Positions 1 through 7,963 of a stretch of 42,069 nt of DNA are shown in pieces (within the stretch, counting starts at the first letter, position 1; every line of letters starts with the position of its first letter). The notes under the pieces are model-generated. The model saw only the letters and a program-made list of their open reading frames with translations. It had not been told where the DNA came from and ran no database searches. The position numbers and the translations under genes were made by a program. This DNA is from Bacteroidales bacterium (lineage in GTDB: Bacteria; Bacteroidota; Bacteroidia; Bacteroidales; UBA7960), in the NCBI GenBank assembly GCA_007120085.1, contig SKOK01000108.1:1-42069 (forward strand), written 5' to 3'.

Positions 1-1
1 A

Positions 2-61
2 TTATTGGGTAATAAGAAACATGTTGTGGCAGTCGACGCCCGCATCAATATCATCCGATAA
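2..61 (+). CDS. C-terminal tail of a CDS entering from outside the window (…LLGNKKHVVAVDARINIIR*), unidentified
   Basis: Open frame 2 from the window edge to TAA at 59-61; only 19 codons. Frame 3 is also open across this short stretch, so the call is tentative. Confidence 0.35.
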   Translation, partial: LLGNKKHVVAVDARINIIR

Positions 62-187
62 CCGATAACCGATTATCAATTATCGATTATCAATTATCGA
101 TTATCAATTATCAGTTATCAATTATCAGTTATCAGTTATCAGTTATCAATTATCAATTATCAGTTATCAATTATCAATTATCAATCA
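55..187. repeat. Heptanucleotide tandem array, 19 in-phase 7-bp units (consensus TCRRTTA; first units CCGATAA)
   Basis: Read directly: ccgataa ccgataa ccgatta tcaatta tcgatta tcaatta tcgatta tcaatta tcagtta tcaatta tcagtta x3 tcaatta x2 tcagtta tcaatta x2 tcaatca. Confidence 0.95.
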
Positions 188-211
188 TAAATACTCTATC
201 TTCTTACACCT

Positions 212-1651
212 ATGACAGCACGAATCATCATATTAATTCTATATGCCCTGATGATCATCGTCGTGGGCATTCGCGGGTTGCGTGGCACTAAAACCTTCAA
301 TGACTTTTACCTTGGCGGTGGCAATGTGGGTCCCTGGATGACGGCTTTTTCCTATGGCACTGCTTATTTCAGTGCTGTGTTGTTTATTGGCTTTGCCGGA
401 AACATTGGCTGGAACTTCGGTTATTCAGGTTTGTGGGTTGCCCTGGTGAACTCCCTTGTCGGGGTTGCTTTGGCCTGGCGGCTGGTAGGTATGAAGCTGA
501 AGGAGCCGGGTGCTACCTTTGGTGCTACGACCTTGCCCGAATATCTGAGCAGGCGATATGGCAGTCCGGAGCTCAAGCTGTTGTCGAGCCTGGTGATTTT
601 CGTGTTTATGATTCCATACACAGCAGCGGTGTTTATGGGACTGTCCTATCTTTTTACATCCAATTTCAATATTGAATACTGGCACGCATTGGCTTTTATG
701 GGATTCTTTACTGCCCTTTACATGGTTCTGGGGGGCTATAAATCGATGGCACTGATTGATATGATCTTTGGCGGAATTATGGCAGTGAGTGTGATCATCT
801 TGTTTTTCAGCACGGTGCATCAGGGCGGAGGCATTTCGGCCATCACTTTTGACTTGCGCGCCATTGATCCGCGACTGACACAGGCAGTTGGCCCGCCCGG
901 ATGGTGGCCGCTACTGTCTTTGGTGCTGCTCACCAGCATGGCACCCTTTGCCATGCCCCAGCTGATTCAAAAATTTTATGCCATCAAAGACAGAGACACC
1001 GTTAAACGCGGGATGCTCGCCTCAACACTTTTTGCCATACTGATTGGTGGCGTCGCTTACTTTATCGGTTCAACATCACGCGTATTTCTGAATCCCGGTA
1101 ATGCTCCTGCAGCATTTAATGAAGCCGGACAGCCATTATTTGACATCATTATGCCGGAGCTGCTGACCAATGTGGTGCCGGTATCATTGAGCGTAATTAT
1201 CTTATTGCTCATATTGTCAGCCTCAATGTCAACGTTGGCAGCCCTCGTGCTGGTGTCAAGTTCCACATTTGTGAAGGATTTTTACCAGGGTTTTATCAAT
1301 GAGGGCGCCGATGACAAGCGAATGACCTTGCTGATGCGCCTGATGAGCGCATTGTTCATCCTGCTTGCCGTGGTGCTTGCATATATGAATATTGACAGCA
1401 TTGTGGCCATTCTTGGTATTTCCTGGGGTGCGTTGGGCTCGTTTTTCCTTGGACCGTTTATCTGGGGTCTGTATAATAAAAAAGTACGACGGAGTGGTGC
1501 CATCGCGTCAGGCGTTGGCGGCCTGATGGTTTGCATCCTGCTTTACGCCGGCGGCATGCCATCCCCACAGGCCGGAACCATCGGGATGTTTGCTTCACTG
1601 GCGCTCAACCCTATTGTGAGCTACATCAGGAACAAAAGCCAGGGCAAATGA
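212..1651 (+). CDS. Sodium:solute symporter family protein (SSS)
   Basis: 479 aa multi-spanning protein with SSS-like N-terminus (IVVGIRGLRGTKTFNDFYLGGGNVGPWMTAFSYGTAYFSAVLFIGFAGNIGWNFG). Confidence 0.85.
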   Translation: MTARIIILILYALMIIVVGIRGLRGTKTFNDFYLGGGNVGPWMTAFSYGTAYFSAVLFIGFAGNIGWNFGYSGLWVALVNSLVGVALAWRLVGMKLKEPGATFGATTLPEYLSRRYGSPELKLLSSLVIFVFMIPYTAAVFMGLSYLFTSNFNIEYWHALAFMGFFTALYMVLGGYKSMALIDMIFGGIMAVSVIILFFSTVHQGGGISAITFDLRAIDPRLTQAVGPPGWWPLLSLVLLTSMAPFAMPQLIQKFYAIKDRDTVKRGMLASTLFAILIGGVAYFIGSTSRVFLNPGNAPAAFNEAGQPLFDIIMPELLTNVVPVSLSVIILLLILSASMSTLAALVLVSSSTFVKDFYQGFINEGADDKRMTLLMRLMSALFILLAVVLAYMNIDSIVAILGISWGALGSFFLGPFIWGLYNKKVRRSGAIASGVGGLMVCILLYAGGMPSPQAGTIGMFASLALNPIVSYIRNKSQGK

Positions 1652-1675
1652 GTAAATGAGTAAATGTGCACCTGT

Positions 1676-1705
1676 TCCCTTTGGGGGAGGGATCGGGGGT
1701 GCGGG
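1676..1705. repeat. Short intergenic palindromic element TCCCTTTGGGGGAGGGATCGGGGGTG
   Basis: Stem TCCCT (1676-1680)/AGGGA (1688-1692) with G-rich 3' tail; resembles a commonly seen intergenic TCCCT..GGGAGGGATCGGGGGTG motif. Confidence 0.5.
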
Positions 1706-1777
1706 CATTTCAGGCACAATCTTAAAATTCAGATCATCAAACAAATTCGTATGTATTTATAAATCAACAGAATAAAG

Positions 1778-3025
1778 ATGAAGCACTGCTTATTGATCTT
1801 TCTTCTTCTAACAAGCTTTACTTTATTTTCTTCTGAAACTGATAATAAGGCTGTTGAAGAAGAAAAAGCGTTTTCTGTCAGGTTAACTGGTTTTGTGAAG
1901 TCTGACTACTGGCTGGACAGCCGGACAGTTGTTGCAGCGCGTGAAGATTTGTTTTTGCTGTATCCTGCGAATGTAATGCCTGACTCGGAGGGCATAGACA
2001 TCAATGGCGACCCGGTGTTTAACTTTTCGGCGATCACTTCAAGGATCGCTACGGTTTTGCGAGGGCCGGATGCATTTGGCGCGAAGGTCAGCGGTCTTAT
2101 AGAGGCTGATTTTTCCGGTGTTACCAATACCGACATTAACGGTTTTCGTTTGAGGCATGCATACCTGAAGCTTGATTGGGAGCATTGGGGTTTGCTTTTA
2201 GGCCAATGGTGGCATCCATTGTTTGGTGCAGAGGTGATTCCCACTGTGGTGTCACTGAATACCGGCGCCCCGTTTCAGCCATTTATCCGTAACCCGCAGG
2301 CTACGCTGACCTATCAGACAGAAAGCTCCCGATGGCTTTTTTCGATGATTGCGCAACGCGACAATGCCAGCGACGGGCCTAAAGGGGCATCTCCGGATTA
2401 TATCAGGGATGCGACGCTCCCCAATTTACATTTGCAGTACACAAGAACCAATGGCAACATAACTACAGGTTTGGCTTCTGATTATAAAGTGATTAGGCCC
2501 CGTCGATTTGTTGTCGATGATGATTTTCAAATTCGTTATTCATCAGAAACCCTCAACACCTTTGCCTTTATGGCTTATGGAAGATACAGGTATCAAAATC
2601 TCGACATCAAAGGGAAAGCCATTTATGGTCAAAACCTGAGCGAGCACCTGCTGATGGGGGGTTATGCTGAAAGCCACGTTGATCCGGGCAGTGGAACGAT
2701 CAAATATACACCGATGAATAACCTCAGTTTATGGGGCAACATCCTGTATGGCGACAGGGTAGTAGCAGGCTTTTTTGCGGGATATGCAAGGAATCTGGGT
2801 GCTTCAGATGAGATTGTCGGGGATTATTTTGGCAGAGGCAAAGACATCGCTTATGTTTACCGGTTTGCGCCCTCTGTGACTTTCAACTCCGGAAGTGTTG
2901 CTTTATGCACTGAGCTTGAATATACTGCTGCCGCTTATGGCAATCCCGACGCCATGGGCCGGGTAAAAGACCATGGCGAAGTGAGTAACCTGCGTCTGCT
3001 TTTTACGGCTTTGTACTTTTTTTGA
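1778..3025 (+). CDS. Putative outer-membrane beta-barrel/porin-like protein
   Basis: 415 aa, N-terminal signal peptide (MKHCLLIFLLLTSFTLFSSE), alternating amphipathic strands, C-terminal aromatic residue (LFTALYFF). Confidence 0.65.
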   Translation: MKHCLLIFLLLTSFTLFSSETDNKAVEEEKAFSVRLTGFVKSDYWLDSRTVVAAREDLFLLYPANVMPDSEGIDINGDPVFNFSAITSRIATVLRGPDAFGAKVSGLIEADFSGVTNTDINGFRLRHAYLKLDWEHWGLLLGQWWHPLFGAEVIPTVVSLNTGAPFQPFIRNPQATLTYQTESSRWLFSMIAQRDNASDGPKGASPDYIRDATLPNLHLQYTRTNGNITTGLASDYKVIRPRRFVVDDDFQIRYSSETLNTFAFMAYGRYRYQNLDIKGKAIYGQNLSEHLLMGGYAESHVDPGSGTIKYTPMNNLSLWGNILYGDRVVAGFFAGYARNLGASDEIVGDYFGRGKDIAYVYRFAPSVTFNSGSVALCTELEYTAAAYGNPDAMGRVKDHGEVSNLRLLFTALYFF

Positions 3026-3040
3026 TCAAAATTTGCTTAA

Positions 3041-3048
3041 TATATTTG
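3041..3048 (+). promoter_or_regulatory. Candidate Bacteroidetes -7 box TATATTTG upstream of the USP gene
   Basis: Matches TAnnTTTG, 70 bp upstream of ATG 3119. Confidence 0.4.
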
Positions 3049-3118
3049 GATGATGCTTTCAAATATTGTATATTTATGCAAGATTATATAATGAATTACT
3101 CATTAAACGCAATCAACC

Positions 3119-4228
3119 ATGGAAAAATCTTTGGTAACCCTGGCAACGGATCATTACACAGCGGCGGAAGTGTTGAGGGCACGCCTTGAGGCTGCTGGCA
3201 TCGAATGCTTTTTGAGCAATGTGCATCTCATTCAGGGTGCTGCTCCCGAAGGTGTAAAGATCAAGATCAAATCAAGTGACGTTGAAAAGGCTTTGCGCCT
3301 TATGCAAGAGTGGAAGGCAGAGCAGGAGTACGCCGACAGGAAAAACCCAAAAACCGTCAGGCGTGTGCTGGTTCCTGTTGATTTTTCTGATTATTCGCGA
3401 AACGCCTGTATGTATGCCTTGAACCTGGCGCACAAGATCAAGGCTGAATTGAAAATCCTGCACGTTTATTATGCCCCGATTGTTGACCTGGTTCCAATTA
3501 CGGATGCTTACAGCATTCAGGTTGATATGGACATCAACCTTCGCGAAATGGAAGCAAATGCCAAAAAAAGCCTTATGGCTTTTGTGGACGACATCAGGAA
3601 GATGGCCACGGACAGAAAAATGGATGATGTCAAGATCGGTTACGCTTTACGCGAAGGCGTTACAGAGGATGAGATTGCCCGTGTGGCAAAGGATTACAAC
3701 CCTGGCATCATTGTTTTGGGAACCAAGGGCAAAGGCGAAAAACAAAGCGACATCATTGGCAGCGTGGTGTACCGGGTGCTCGACCGTACGAAAGTACCCG
3801 TTCTTGCCATTCCTGAACATTCGACATACAATATCAACCGTGAAGTGAAGAACATCGCCTATGCCACGGAGTTCGACGATTCTGACTTTGTGGCAATACG
3901 CCGTTTGCTGACCATCCTTTCGGAGTTTAAGGTCAAAGTACACTGCATTCATTTCTCCAAAGAGTCAAGGAAGTCAATTGATAATGTCAGGATGGAAAAA
4001 ATGAAAGAATATTTCCGAAAGGTACATAAAAGCATTGAGGTTAATTGTCACTTGCTTGAGGGTGAGGATGATCTCAAAGAGGTTGAGTCCTTTGTTGAGC
4101 AAAACCAAATCGACTTGTTCTCGATGGTAAACCGCAAGCGCGGCCTTTTAGCCCGGCTGTTCAATCCCGGCCTGACCCGGAAGTTGATTTATCAAAGTAC
4201 AATTCCCTTGTTGATTTTCAGGGCCTGA
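3119..4228 (+). CDS. Universal stress protein, N-terminal DUF2007-like domain plus two USP domains
   Basis: N-term LVTLATDHYTAAEVLRARLEAAGIECFLSN (DUF2007-like); RRVLVPVDFSDYSRNACMYALNLA and IVLGTKGKGEKQSDIIGSVVYRVLDRTKVPVLAIP (USP). Confidence 0.85.
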   Translation: MEKSLVTLATDHYTAAEVLRARLEAAGIECFLSNVHLIQGAAPEGVKIKIKSSDVEKALRLMQEWKAEQEYADRKNPKTVRRVLVPVDFSDYSRNACMYALNLAHKIKAELKILHVYYAPIVDLVPITDAYSIQVDMDINLREMEANAKKSLMAFVDDIRKMATDRKMDDVKIGYALREGVTEDEIARVAKDYNPGIIVLGTKGKGEKQSDIIGSVVYRVLDRTKVPVLAIPEHSTYNINREVKNIAYATEFDDSDFVAIRRLLTILSEFKVKVHCIHFSKESRKSIDNVRMEKMKEYFRKVHKSIEVNCHLLEGEDDLKEVESFVEQNQIDLFSMVNRKRGLLARLFNPGLTRKLIYQSTIPLLIFRA

Positions 4229-5163
4229 CAGCGATTAAGCCAGTCCAGTAAATACAAATAGACATCCTTTTTGTTTTTTTCGTGCAGCAACTCGTGTCTT
4301 CCTGGAAAAATCTTTAAAAAAAGATTCTGAAAATTCTGTGTATAAAACTCTTTGTGGAGTTTTATGGCATCTTTTCCAAAATTACCGACCGGGTCATCCT
4401 GTCCGCTCATGATCATCACTGGCAAAGACTTCCGGTATGTAAGAAGCTTTTCAGCCTTCCTGGTTTCTGCAATGCCCTTCAAAAGGTTCATATAGAAACC
4501 GTTTGAATAATTAATGCCACAGTAAGGGTCATTTACATAAGCATCAACTTCAGCCCTGTCTGAAGATATCCATTCAAACAGGGTGGGGCGGTCCTTGAAG
4601 TGCCTGTTGAAATTGCGGTAAAAAAGCTTGTTAAACCATTTGCTCTTTCGTTTGCTGCCCTCAAACAGTATTTTAATGCGCATGAAGATCAGTCCAGCAT
4701 TCAAAAGGAAGGGGTTCATTATGAAGCTGCCCGAAAGAATCAATCCTTGCAGATAAACGGGGTATAGTGCGGTAAAGTGCCTGGCTATCACAGAGCCCAT
4801 GCTGTGTCCGAGTACGAAAACTGGTATTTCCGGCTGGTTCTTGCGGATGTTGGTATATAGGGCGCGTACATTCTCCAGCATATGCTGCCAGCTTCTGCTG
4901 TCTGTAACCAATCCTGCTTGCTGGGGTGATCCTGCTGTTCTGCCCTGGCCAGGATGATCACAAGTATATACCCCGTAACCATTCTCAACCAGGAAACAGG
5001 CAAAATCCCTGTAGCGACCGGTATGTTCGGCCATGCCGGGAATGATGAGCACCATGGCCGAAGGTGTTTGGTTGAGCGGCAGATAGCTTTTAACATAAAA
5101 ACGGTTCCTTGTAGAACTGCTGAGATAAAAACCCTGTTCCCGCAATAATTGCACTGCCATCAT
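4192..5163 (-). CDS. Alpha/beta hydrolase, monoacylglycerol lipase-like (lysophospholipase)
   Basis: GHSMGS nucleophile elbow, HPGQGRT, C-terminal GRHELLHE catalytic His. Confidence 0.85.
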   Translation of the reverse strand: MMAVQLLREQGFYLSSSTRNRFYVKSYLPLNQTPSAMVLIIPGMAEHTGRYRDFACFLVENGYGVYTCDHPGQGRTAGSPQQAGLVTDSRSWQHMLENVRALYTNIRKNQPEIPVFVLGHSMGSVIARHFTALYPVYLQGLILSGSFIMNPFLLNAGLIFMRIKILFEGSKRKSKWFNKLFYRNFNRHFKDRPTLFEWISSDRAEVDAYVNDPYCGINYSNGFYMNLLKGIAETRKAEKLLTYRKSLPVMIMSGQDDPVGNFGKDAIKLHKEFYTQNFQNLFLKIFPGRHELLHEKNKKDVYLYLLDWLNRCQALKINKGIVL

Positions 5164-5321
5164 TCGTGTTTTTTTACGATCTTTGAGCCTTTTTAAAACG
5201 GATTACCATTCCATGAATTGTTACAAACAAATGCTGTTCGTATTTGTTTGCTTGTTGGTTGCTTACAAAACAACCTGATTTCAGTTCAGTTACCTGGTTC
5301 AAAAATATAAACTTCTTCCTA

Positions 5322-5729
5322 ATGAAGGAGCAAAAACCGACATTTGGCAAAAAGCTCAGCCCCATCCAGCGATACCTTTTTATGGTGGCTGGCACAATTG
5401 CTTTAGGGTTGGGCGTTTTGGGAATTCCAATGCCACTGCTACCCACGACTCCATTCCTGTTGCTGTCTGCCTATTGTTATGCACGCAGCTCCAGGCGCTT
5501 TTATTACTGGCTTATTAATCATAAAGTGCTTGGCAAGCACATACACAATTACTGGGAGTATCGTGGCATAACACACAGTGTCAAAGTTGGCGCCATATCA
5601 TTTTTGTGGATATCAATGACACTTACAGCCATTTTTGCAATGGATGGTTTGTGGATGCGACTGCTTCTGCTGGTGGTGGCCATTGCAGTTACCATTCACA
5701 TTGCTGCCATTAAAACCATTAAGCTCTGA
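5322..5729 (+). CDS. DUF454 (YbaN-like) inner membrane protein
   Basis: GVLGIPMPLLPTTPFLLLSAYCYARSSRRFYYWLINHKVLGKHIHNYWEYRGI; start placed at internal ATG 5322 rather than ORF start 5244. Confidence 0.85.
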   Translation: MKEQKPTFGKKLSPIQRYLFMVAGTIALGLGVLGIPMPLLPTTPFLLLSAYCYARSSRRFYYWLINHKVLGKHIHNYWEYRGITHSVKVGAISFLWISMTLTAIFAMDGLWMRLLLLVVAIAVTIHIAAIKTIKL

Positions 5730-5733
5730 TGCC

Positions 5734-6246
5734 TTATTTCGCTTCCGGATTTTGACCGTCAGGCTTCGCAAAACCTTGTTTTAGCTCTTCCTCTGTTGGG
5801 TTACGCTTCGCAATAACCTTGCCTTGAAAATGCAAGTCCATGCCAGCCAAAGGGTGGTTAAAGTCCATTTTAACATTTTCGTCTCCAATTTCTACGACCA
5901 TGCCGCGGTGGGGGTTTCCCTCCTTGTCTTCCATGTTGATGATGTTGCCTTCTACCAGAAGATCTTCAGCGAGTTTGCCCTCAATCATGAATATGCTTTT
6001 GGGCAAATCCACAATCGCTTTTTCATTTACCGGACCGTAGGCTTTTTCTGACTCAATCAGGAATTCAAAATCTGCACCTTCTCCAAGGTCCCTGACATTG
6101 CTTTCAAAGCTTTGGTTTAGCGTGCCCGCCCCAAATAAAAACTCAATGGGTTTGTCGGGCTGCACTGCTTCCAGTACTTTGCCTTCAGGTCCTCCTTCAC
6201 GCAGCTCGTATGTGAGTGCAATAACTTTGGCTTCGGTTTGTGCCAT
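5734..6246 (-). CDS. FKBP-type peptidyl-prolyl cis-trans isomerase (SlyD-like)
   Basis: ALTYELREGGPEGKVLEAVQPDKPIEFLFGAGTLNQSFESNV...NHPLAGMDLHFQGKV; start at MAQTEAK (6246). Confidence 0.88.
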   Translation of the reverse strand: MAQTEAKVIALTYELREGGPEGKVLEAVQPDKPIEFLFGAGTLNQSFESNVRDLGEGADFEFLIESEKAYGPVNEKAIVDLPKSIFMIEGKLAEDLLVEGNIINMEDKEGNPHRGMVVEIGDENVKMDFNHPLAGMDLHFQGKVIAKRNPTEEELKQGFAKPDGQNPEAK

Positions 6247-6467
6247 GATAATTTTGTTTAAGTTAAAAAAATGCGGGATCATCCTCAGTTGAGAAAGATA
6301 ACCCCGTTAATTGCGATTTTAATGCGAAGGTATGATAAATAAAAAAAAAGACAAAAAAAATGTCGCTTTTTTTGTTTCAGGCTCCGAAAACAAGGAGCAG
6401 CAAACAGGAAACCATCAATGCTCCGAAAAATTTCCGAAAAAGCTTGTTGTATTTTAAAGAAAAGATG

Positions 6468-6475
6468 TATCTTTG
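6468..6475 (+). promoter_or_regulatory. Candidate -7 box TATCTTTG for rpmG
   Basis: TAnnTTTG match with upstream TTG (6447-6449) about 18 bp away; 34 bp before rpmG ATG. Confidence 0.6.
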
Positions 6476-6508
6476 CGCTCCTGAAAAACATAAAGGTTTA
6501 TTGTAATC

Positions 6509-6697
6509 ATGGCAAAGAAAACGAAAGAAGCACGGATTCAGGTTATCCTCGAATGCACCGAGCACAAAAACAGCGGTTTACCAGGCACATCAAGGTATAT
6601 TACCACTAAAAACAAAAAGAACCACCCGGAAAGGCTGGAGTTGAAGAAATTCAACCCCATCATGAGAAAAATGACAGTTCACAGAGAAATTAAATAA
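6509..6697 (+). CDS. rpmG: 50S ribosomal protein L33
   Basis: [62 protein letters not shown]. Confidence 0.95.
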   Translation: MAKKTKEARIQVILECTEHKNSGLPGTSRYITTKNKKNHPERLELKKFNPIMRKMTVHREIK

Positions 6698-6707
6698 TAT
6701 TTGAATC

Positions 6708-6866
6708 ATGGCAAAGAAAGTAGTAGCAGCACTGAAGTCCACTACCGGTAAGAGTTATGCAAAGGTTATCCGGATGCAAAAATCGGAAAAGTCGGGCGCA
6801 TATGCTTTTGAAGAAGACATTGTAGATACGGATAAAGTAAAAGAGTATTTCGCGCAGAAGAAATAA
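6708..6866 (+). CDS. DUF4295 family small protein (52 aa)
   Basis: Not in the supplied ORF track; translated by hand: MAKKVVAALKSTTGKSYAKVIRMQKSEKSGAYAFEEDIVDTDKVKEYFAQKK*, directly after rpmG. Confidence 0.9.
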   Translation: MAKKVVAALKSTTGKSYAKVIRMQKSEKSGAYAFEEDIVDTDKVKEYFAQKK

Positions 6867-6938
6867 TAATGTTGTTAAGTGAGGCCGGCAAAGCGGGCAC
6901 ACCAGCTTAACAAGTCTGTTTATTTCTAAAAATTTCTC

Positions 6939-6976
6939 AGATCTGTTCCGGCAATCACGGTACAGGTCTGTTTTTT
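6939..6976 (+). terminator. Rho-independent-type terminator between DUF4295 and ftsY
   Basis: AGATCTGT (6939-6946) / ACAGGTCT (6962-6969) stem with one G-U, internal CCG/CGG, followed by GTTTTTT. Confidence 0.65.
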
Positions 6977-7006
6977 ATATTATAACTCTTCATATACCTT
7001 TCTGTT

Positions 7007-7957
7007 ATGGGCTTATTTGATATTTTCTCTAAAAACAAAGAGGAGAAACTGGATAAAGGCTTGTCCAAAACGCGTAGTTCTTTTTTTTCGCGTTTGTCGA
7101 AAGCCGTAGCCGGTCGTTCTACAGTGGATGCTGCCGTTCTTGATGACCTTGAGGAGGTGCTGATCAGTTCTGATGTGGGAGTAGCAACCACAATCAAGAT
7201 CATAGAACGCTTGGAAGAGCGGGTGGCCCGCGATAAGTACCTTGGCACTGACGAGCTGAATAGTATTTTGAAGGAAGAGATCAAGCAGCTTCTGTTTGAA
7301 AATAAAGCGAATGACTTTTCAGGAATACTGTCTGAGAGCAATGAAAAGCCTTATGTGGTAATGGTGGTAGGTGTTAATGGCGTAGGCAAAACCACCACCA
7401 TCGGTAAGCTGGCCAACCAGTTCCGGCTGGCCGGTAAAAAAGTCGTGATGGGAGCCGCCGATACCTTCAGGGCTGCGGCCGTTGATCAGCTCACGATTTG
7501 GTCTGAGCGTGCCCAGGTCCCCATAGTGTCTAAGGGGATGAATACTGACCCTGCAGCTGTGGCCTATGAAACAATGGTGTATGCTAAGAATAATGACGTT
7601 GACGTGGTCATCGTTGATACAGCAGGGCGCCTCCACAACAAGGTGAACCTGATGAATGAGCTTTCAAAGATCAAGCGCGTGATGCAAAAGGTGATTCCCG
7701 GTGCTCCGCACGAAGTATTGCTCATCCTTGATGGAAGCACCGGTCAGAACGCATTTGAGCAAGCAAAACAATTTACTTCTGCCACCGAGGTGAATGCCTT
7801 GGCAATCACAAAGCTGGATGGCACTGCAAAAGGTGGTGTGGTGCTCGGGGTTAGCGATCAGTTCAGCGTACCCGTTAAATACATTGGCGTTGGAGAAGGC
7901 ATTGACGACCTGCAGCTATTCGACCGTGAAGCCTTTGTTGACACACTATTCCAATAG
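7007..7957 (+). CDS. ftsY: Signal recognition particle receptor FtsY
   Basis: GVNGVGKTTTIGKLA, DTFRAAAVDQL, DTAGRLHNK, TKLDGTAKGG. Confidence 0.96.
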   Translation: MGLFDIFSKNKEEKLDKGLSKTRSSFFSRLSKAVAGRSTVDAAVLDDLEEVLISSDVGVATTIKIIERLEERVARDKYLGTDELNSILKEEIKQLLFENKANDFSGILSESNEKPYVVMVVGVNGVGKTTTIGKLANQFRLAGKKVVMGAADTFRAAAVDQLTIWSERAQVPIVSKGMNTDPAAVAYETMVYAKNNDVDVVIVDTAGRLHNKVNLMNELSKIKRVMQKVIPGAPHEVLLILDGSTGQNAFEQAKQFTSATEVNALAITKLDGTAKGGVVLGVSDQFSVPVKYIGVGEGIDDLQLFDREAFVDTLFQ

Positions 7958-7963
7958 ATTTTG

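Noticed and set aside
55-187. CRISPR array
   Set aside because: Repeat unit is 7 bp with no spacers; not a repeat-spacer architecture, and no cas genes are in the window.
1057-1536. Antisense ORFs within the symporter gene
   Set aside because: Short shadow ORFs without motifs or plausible initiation context.
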